Shown: one piece after another, positions 61,004 to 64,000 of the stretch
Position numbering within the stretch: the stretch's first letter is position 1
How the letters are laid out: each line of letters starts with the position of its first letter
Assembly (NCBI GenBank): GCA_017405115.1
Contig: JAFRBA010000020.1
Location: 36,056 to 100,055, forward strand
DNA: 64,000 nucleotides
Direction of reading: 5' to 3'
From: Kiritimatiellia bacterium
GTDB lineage: Bacteria > Verrucomicrobiota > Kiritimatiellia > RFP12 > UBA1067
Made by a program: the position numbers and the translations under genes
The notes under the pieces: generated by a model
The model's input: the letters and a program-made list of their open reading frames with translations, nothing else
Database searches by the model: none
Told to the model about the DNA's origin: nothing

Positions 61004-61425
61004 TGGCTGAGAAAGCTATCAACACCCCTCGCGCGTGCGTGCGCGGTCTAGACGTAGACGGTAGTATAAATACTGGTAACAGTAGCCCTCTTAGACCGCG
61101 CGGGCGCGCGGGCGAGGGCGAAAAGTTGCTCTGCACGTGGAGGGAGGCTTGCAAGGCCGCCGACTATGTGCTTGAGCATTTCGGCGACAAGAGCCGCGAC
61201 CGCGGCATCTGGATTTGGTACTGCCGCCGTGTCGGGCTCGATGTCTTTCTCGACATCGCCGATGAGGTAATCAGCTCGGCGCGGCAGGGCGAACTGCGCT
61301 GGCCAGCCCGGGCGCTGCAACGCCATCTTCAGGAAGCATTGCCGAAAGGCTCGCCCTCCGTCTCGACCGCCATAGCGCAAAGCGCGACGGCGGTAGCGCG
61401 TAGCGCGAAGGGGGGTGTGGCATGA
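61003..61425 (+). CDS. 140-residue protein interrupted by an in-frame inverted repeat
   Basis: GGAGG lies seven bases before the ATG at 61003. Residues about 9-38 are encoded by a long imperfect palindrome (arms 61028-61050 and 61092-61116), giving a low-complexity A-C-V-R-G-L-D-V-D-G and L-R-P-R-G-R-A-G-E-G. The following segment looks real: C-T-W-R-E-A-C-K-A-A-D-Y-V-L-E-H-F-G-D-K, W-I-W-Y-C-R-R-V-G-L-D-V-F-L-D-I-A-D-E-V, resembling small proteins encoded in phage and plasmid replication regions. The C-terminus A-I-A-Q-S-A-T-A-V-A-R-S-A-K-G-G is also repeat-encoded. Function unknown. Confidence 0.5.
   Translation: MAEKAINTPRACVRGLDVDGSINTGNSSPLRPRGRAGEGEKLLCTWREACKAADYVLEHFGDKSRDRGIWIWYCRRVGLDVFLDIADEVISSARQGELRWPARALQRHLQEALPKGSPSVSTAIAQSATAVARSAKGGVA
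61028..61116. repeat. Long imperfect inverted repeat inside a gene
   Basis: The left arm 61028-61050 (CTCGCGCGTGCGTGCGCGGT plus CTA) pairs with the right arm 61092-61116 (TAGACCGCGCGGGCGCGCGG plus GCGAG) apart from a few mismatches; the middle contains AGTAT-AA-ATACT. The middle is AT-rich while the arms are nearly pure GC. Confidence 0.65.
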
Positions 61426-61679
61426 AGTACGGCAGTGTTGCGGCAATGGTCGCCTGGCTTGACCGTGAGGAAATCGCGGCGGCAAGGGAGCGTCGGATGC
61501 GCAAGATCGTGCGGAAACTTCCGCCGCGGCTGAGGAAGTTCGCGCTTGCCCTGAAGCATGTTCTGGAGGACGTTCCGGGGCCTCAAAATTTACAAGGTGA
61601 AAAAATCATGAAACGCCTGAAAATAAAGGCCACGGTCTATTACGAGAGGCGTTCCGAGGCGGAAAAACACCTCGTTTGA
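61422..61679 (+). CDS. Small basic protein (85 aa)
   Basis: ATGA overlap with the preceding stop. 85 residues, strongly basic (A-A-A-R-E-R-R-M-R-K-I-V-R-K-L-P-P-R-L-R-K-F-A), likely nucleic-acid or membrane binding. Not recognised. Third of three coupled small genes. Confidence 0.5.
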   Translation: MKYGSVAAMVAWLDREEIAAARERRMRKIVRKLPPRLRKFALALKHVLEDVPGPQNLQGEKIMKRLKIKATVYYERRSEAEKHLV

Positions 61680-61743
61680 GCGGCTATGGGTGGAGGGGGT
61701 GTGCGATTGCGGAGAGGTTCCGCAGCGATAGCGCCCCCTCCTG

Positions 61744-61838
61744 GAGAGGTTTGAGAGGTTTGAAGGGTTTGAGAGGTTTGAGAGGTTCAAACTTTTCAAT
61801 CATCTCAAACTTCTCAAACGTCTCAAACTTCTCAAACC
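61744..61838. repeat. 9-bp tandem repeats forming a long hairpin
   Basis: Five units of GAGAGGTTT (61744-61788) are followed by four units of TCTCAAACN (61803-61838; N = T, G, T, C). The two sets are complementary except at one position per unit, giving a stem of about 36 bp with a loop of about 14 bases. It occupies the gap before the gene at 61862. Confidence 0.85.
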
Positions 61839-61861
61839 AAAACGAAGAAAGGAAAACAACG

Positions 61862-62140
61862 ATGAAACTGAAAGTGAACTGGAAGGCGCTTGGGAAGGCG
61901 CTGTGGGAGGCGGTGAAACCTGTGCTGCTCGCGGCAATCGGCGGCGGGCTTGTGGCCGTGTCGAGCGGCTGCTCGTCGATGACGCCGAGCTCGAAGACGC
62001 AGTCGATGGGCGTGTACGCACTCGGCATCCCGGGCATCGCGATCATCACGCAGTCCACGCAGAACGAGGACGCCTCGGGCGGCGACACGAACGTGCCGAC
62101 GCAGGCCAATCCGGTGACGGTCGACACGAAGCTCAAGTGA
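61862..62140 (+). CDS. Small membrane/lipoprotein-like protein (92 aa)
   Basis: 92 residues with GAAGAAAGGAA upstream. One hydrophobic segment, V-L-L-A-A-I-G-G-G-L-V-A-V-S-S-G-C-S-S, which could be a lipoprotein signal (Cys after S-S-G). A second stretch, M-G-V-Y-A-L-G-I-P-G-I-A-I-I-T-Q, and an S/T/N-rich tail follow. Similar small proteins are common in phage-like regions, but no assignment is possible. Confidence 0.5.
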   Translation: MKLKVNWKALGKALWEAVKPVLLAAIGGGLVAVSSGCSSMTPSSKTQSMGVYALGIPGIAIITQSTQNEDASGGDTNVPTQANPVTVDTKLK

Positions 62141-62164
62141 GGCGGCTCGCGGGGACGCCCTTCC

Positions 62165-62240
62165 TCCCTACGTTTGGGGGCGGCGCTCCCTACGTTGGGA
62201 GAGCGACATCCCTACGTTCGGGGTCCGACCTCCCTACGTT
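62165..62240 (+). repeat. 22-bp degenerate tandem repeat (four units)
   Basis: TCCCTACGTT recurs at 62165, 62187, 62209 and 62231, exactly 22 bases apart, with a variable GC-rich remainder in each unit. The spacing of two helical turns would place the ten-base core on the same DNA face. Confidence 0.8.
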
Positions 62241-62277
62241 CTGAAAAGGCATTTTCCCCTTGCGGGTGCAGGGGGGA

Positions 62278-62443
62278 TTGGTGGTTGGTGATTGGTAGTT
62301 GGTGGTTGGTGATTGGTAGTTGGTGGTTGGTGATTGGTTGTTGGTGGCCTGTGGCTACCTAGTTGCCAACGAGCCAACTAACCAACAAACTAACCACCAA
62401 CAAACCAACAAACCAACTACCAGCAAACCAACAAACCAACTGC
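62278..62443. repeat. TTGGT/CCAA inverted repeat, empty
   Basis: The left arm has three tandem 21-bp units (62278, 62299, 62320) built of TTGGTGGTTGGTGATTGG plus three bases. The right arm (62364-62443) is made of complementary CCAAC/CCAAC-AAA units. Only about 17 bases (GTGGCCTGTGGCTACC region) separate them. Confidence 0.85.
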
Positions 62444-62471
62444 CCAAAACAAAAAAGAAAGGAAACAGAAA

Positions 62472-63167
62472 ATGACAGTGAAGTTCATTACGATGAAGGG
62501 AGCGAGCAACATTGCCAGCGCACCCTTCTACCGGGGCTTCGTGCAGCACGACCGCACGATGTCCCGCCGCGAGACCTACGAATACTGCGCGGAGCGCACC
62601 GGCTTCAAGGCCGCCGCCGTCCGCGCCGTGTTCTTGGCGCTCGCGGAGTTCATACGGGAGAACCAGCGCAGGGGCAACATCACGTACCTCGACGGGATCG
62701 CGTCCATACGCAACTACGTCAAGGGCTCGTTCGAGGGCCTCGGCGGCCCGTGGGTCAAGGGAGTCAACTACCTCTCCGTCCAGGCGGTGGAGATGGATCC
62801 GTTCAAGACCCTGCTCGCGGCGATCCTCCCCGTGAACAACTCGGAGGGCGCGAAGCCCGCGATCAACACGGTGCTCGACGAGACGACGCTCGTCTATGAC
62901 GTCATCACGGGCACGGACGTGTTCTCCATCGCCGGATCCGACCTCGCGCCGGACACGACGAAGGATGACGAGTACGTGGCGCTCGTGGACGCGCACGGCG
63001 TCGAGACGAGGGCGGTCATAGACTTCTCCGACCTCCAGAACGTCAAGGCGCATCTCGAGAGCGGGCTCCTCGCGGGCGAGTACACGCTCAAGGTCTACAC
63101 GCGCAGCGGGCTCGGCGACGAGTTCGGCGTGCACGTCGCGACCCGGAGGGTCGCGGTAGTTGGTTGA
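62472..63167 (+). CDS. HU-like DNA-binding protein with C-terminal beta domain
   Basis: 231 residues, GAAAGGAAACAG before the ATG. The N-terminal half (about 25-115) matches the HU-like DNA-binding domain of Bacteroidetes/PVC type: S-R-R-E-T-Y-E-Y-C-A-E-R-T-G, V-R-A-V-F-L-A-L-A-E-F-I-R-E-N, L-D-G-I-A-S-I-R-N-Y-V-K-G-S-F-E-G. The C-terminal part (about 135-230) fits the DUF4469 beta-sandwich (Y-D-V-I-T-G-T-D-V-F-S-I-A-G, L-L-A-G-E-Y-T-L-K-V-Y-T-R). Its last residues V-V-G and the stop are encoded by the start of a TTGGT repeat arm. A second such gene begins at 63701. Confidence 0.75.
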   Translation: MTVKFITMKGASNIASAPFYRGFVQHDRTMSRRETYEYCAERTGFKAAAVRAVFLALAEFIRENQRRGNITYLDGIASIRNYVKGSFEGLGGPWVKGVNYLSVQAVEMDPFKTLLAAILPVNNSEGAKPAINTVLDETTLVYDVITGTDVFSIAGSDLAPDTTKDDEYVALVDAHGVETRAVIDFSDLQNVKAHLESGLLAGEYTLKVYTRSGLGDEFGVHVATRRVAVVG

Positions 63168-63217
63168 TAGGTAGTTGGTAGTTGGTAAATTGGTAGTTGG
63201 TGATTGGTGGTTGGTTA
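63156..63217. repeat. Left TTGGT arm of the four-helix-bundle cassette
   Basis: TAGTTGGT/GATTGG units like those at 62278. The stop codon of the four-helix-bundle gene (63215-63217) lies at its inner edge and the stop of the HU-like gene at its outer edge. Confidence 0.8.
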
Positions 63218-63580
63218 GTGAGAGGGGGATGCAAGGCGTTTTTTGAGGGAATTCAACATCTTCCCGATTGAAACTGCCTGCGGATACAATCCGGAGCTTG
63301 GAGACAGGTAATCAAGACGGCTCGCTATCTCAAGTTGCGTCATGACCTCGTAGAGGGGACCACGCGCAATGGACAGGAAGTGGGCAAATTCCTTTGGTGT
63401 GTCTCGGCCGAAACCTTCGGCAATGTTAGACGGCACCGAAACGGCGGCTCGGCGGATCTGATCGCAGATGCCGTACCGTTCTTCGGGCGGGAATGTCTTA
63501 AGTGCCTTGTAGATGGCTTCAACGAAGTCCATCGAAAGCTGCCAAACTTCGAGATCACGGTAGTTTTTGATTGTTGCCAT
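63215..63580 (-). CDS. Four-helix bundle protein (S23/IVP family)
   Basis: 121 residues from the ATG at 63580, seven bases after GCAGGAGG on the minus strand. M-A-T-I-K-N-Y-R-D-L-E-V-W-Q-L-S-M-D-F-V-E-A-I-Y and Q-I-R-R-A-A-V-S-V-P-S-N-I-A-E-G-F-G-R are the signature segments of the four-helix-bundle family also found in intervening sequences of 23S rRNA genes and related to retroelement Avd proteins. The gene is on the opposite strand to its neighbours and fits between two complementary repeat arms with its own promoter. Confidence 0.9.
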   Translation of the reverse strand: MATIKNYRDLEVWQLSMDFVEAIYKALKTFPPEERYGICDQIRRAAVSVPSNIAEGFGRDTPKEFAHFLSIARGPLYEVMTQLEIASRLDYLSPSSGLYPQAVSIGKMLNSLKKRLASPSH

Positions 63581-63597
63581 GGATTCCTCCTGCGGCA

Positions 63598-63606
63598 ATT
63601 ATACCA
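63598..63606 (-). promoter_or_regulatory. Extended -10 promoter of the four-helix-bundle gene
   Basis: TGG-TATAAT on the minus strand, leaving a short leader with GCAGGAGG before the ATG at 63580. It lies inside the right repeat arm limit, so promoter and gene travel together. Confidence 0.65.
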
Positions 63607-63660
63607 AAAAGTACCCACCATCCACCAACTACCAACTACCAACAAACCAACTACCAACAA
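63607..63660. repeat. Right CCAAC arm of the four-helix-bundle cassette
   Basis: CCACCAACTACCAACTACCA and further ACCAAC units, complementary to the left arm at 63156-63217. Confidence 0.8.
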
Positions 63661-63700
63661 ATGACTAGAAAACAGAAAATAAAAAGAAAGATCAAAGAAA

Positions 63701-64000
63701 ATGGCAAGACATGAAGTGGTAATACACGAGAACACGAGCGCGACGAGTGCCGTTGCGCCGTATCTCGGCAACTACATCGCCAAGGAGACGCTGGCCATGG
63801 CCGCGTTCGCTTCGGCGATCGGCGCGAAGTGCGGGCTGCCCGCGATTCAGGTTATGGCGATCCTCGGCGGGGCGTTCGACGCAATCGCCGCGCTGGAGGC
63901 CGAGTCGCTTGTGCGCGTCCACACCGACATCGGAGTCGTCTGCGCCGTGATCACGGGGTCGTTCCCGACGGCTGACGCCACGTTTGACCCGACGCGGAAC
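63701..64000 (+). CDS. HU-like DNA-binding protein, second copy (cut by window end)
   Basis: Open from the ATG at 63701 to the end (100 codons). The N-terminus differs, but the segment A-L-E-A-E-S-L-V-R-V-H-T-D-I-G-V-V-C-A-V-I-T-G-S-F-P aligns with the domain end of the 62472 protein (Y-L-D-G-I-A-S-I-R-N-Y-V-K-G-S-F), so it is a diverged paralogue. GAAAGATCAAAGAAA precedes the start. Confidence 0.6.
   Translation, partial: MARHEVVIHENTSATSAVAPYLGNYIAKETLAMAAFASAIGAKCGLPAIQVMAILGGAFDAIAALEAESLVRVHTDIGVVCAVITGSFPTADATFDPTRN

Noticed and set aside
62165..62460. Possible CRISPR array from the tandem repeats
   Set aside because: Units are 21-22 bp with no unique spacers of constant length between conserved repeats, and no cas genes are present. 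They are plain tandem and inverted repeats.
63215..63580. A diversity-generating retroelement based on the Avd-like four-helix bundle
   Set aside because: No reverse transcriptase and no template/variable repeat pair is present in the window; the general S23 family explains the gene.

Overview
The window looks like a chromosome segment of an uncultured Kiritimatiellota-type bacterium (Verrucomicrobiota/PVC group, probably gut-associated). This is inferred from gene content and no rRNA marker is present. The evidence is GC-rich coding DNA, many secreted glycan-active enzymes, large secreted beta-strand-repeat proteins ending in LLVR-like tails, secreted FAD oxidoreductases, and strong TGn-TATAAT promoters, several of which sit directly on start codons.

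Bases 1-35.8 kb hold glycan catabolism: the end of comEC, then GH20 hexosaminidase, three beta-helix/autotransporter-repeat proteins, a ThuA/PHP-like protein, a CBM9-like/TIM-barrel protein, two unusual fusions (esterase + M20 peptidase; C69 + C26 amidohydrolase), an FAD oxidoreductase, GH29 fucosidase, a LamG/SGNH esterase, a metallophosphoesterase, a parallel beta-helix protein and a GH42-like enzyme. A NarL/NarX-type two-component pair is encoded between them, divergently from the fucosidase locus.

Bases 35.8-45.2 kb are rich in mobile DNA: a truncated REP-associated transposase (RAYT), an IS110 element with a structured 5' non-coding region (candidate bridge RNA), a SUMF1-fold protein, a large lipoprotein glycosidase, an intact RAYT, and REP double hairpins including an 87-bp tandem pair. 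A RAYT remnant with REP sequence also lies at 21.5-21.9 kb.

Bases 45.2-51.5 kb encode an OmpR-type regulator and kinase, divergent from a four-gene set of secreted and membrane proteins of unknown function.

Bases 51.6-60.7 kb form an AT-rich island that reads as a defence island. It has a tightly overlapping operon of radical SAM protein, 136-aa protein and 1342-aa nuclease-STAND NTPase bracketed by direct repeats, followed by an ABC-three-component operon (small C-terminal component, middle component, DUF2326-like coiled-coil ATPase), a 249-aa protein and an intrinsic terminator. The radical SAM/STAND operon is the best candidate for an undescribed system.

Bases 60.8-64 kb hold small genes, two HU-like DNA-binding proteins and a four-helix-bundle protein. 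The gaps are filled with tandem and inverted repeats. One TTGGT/CCAA inverted repeat encloses the four-helix-bundle gene with its own promoter, and a second similar inverted repeat 0.8 kb upstream is empty, which suggests a cassette-like element.
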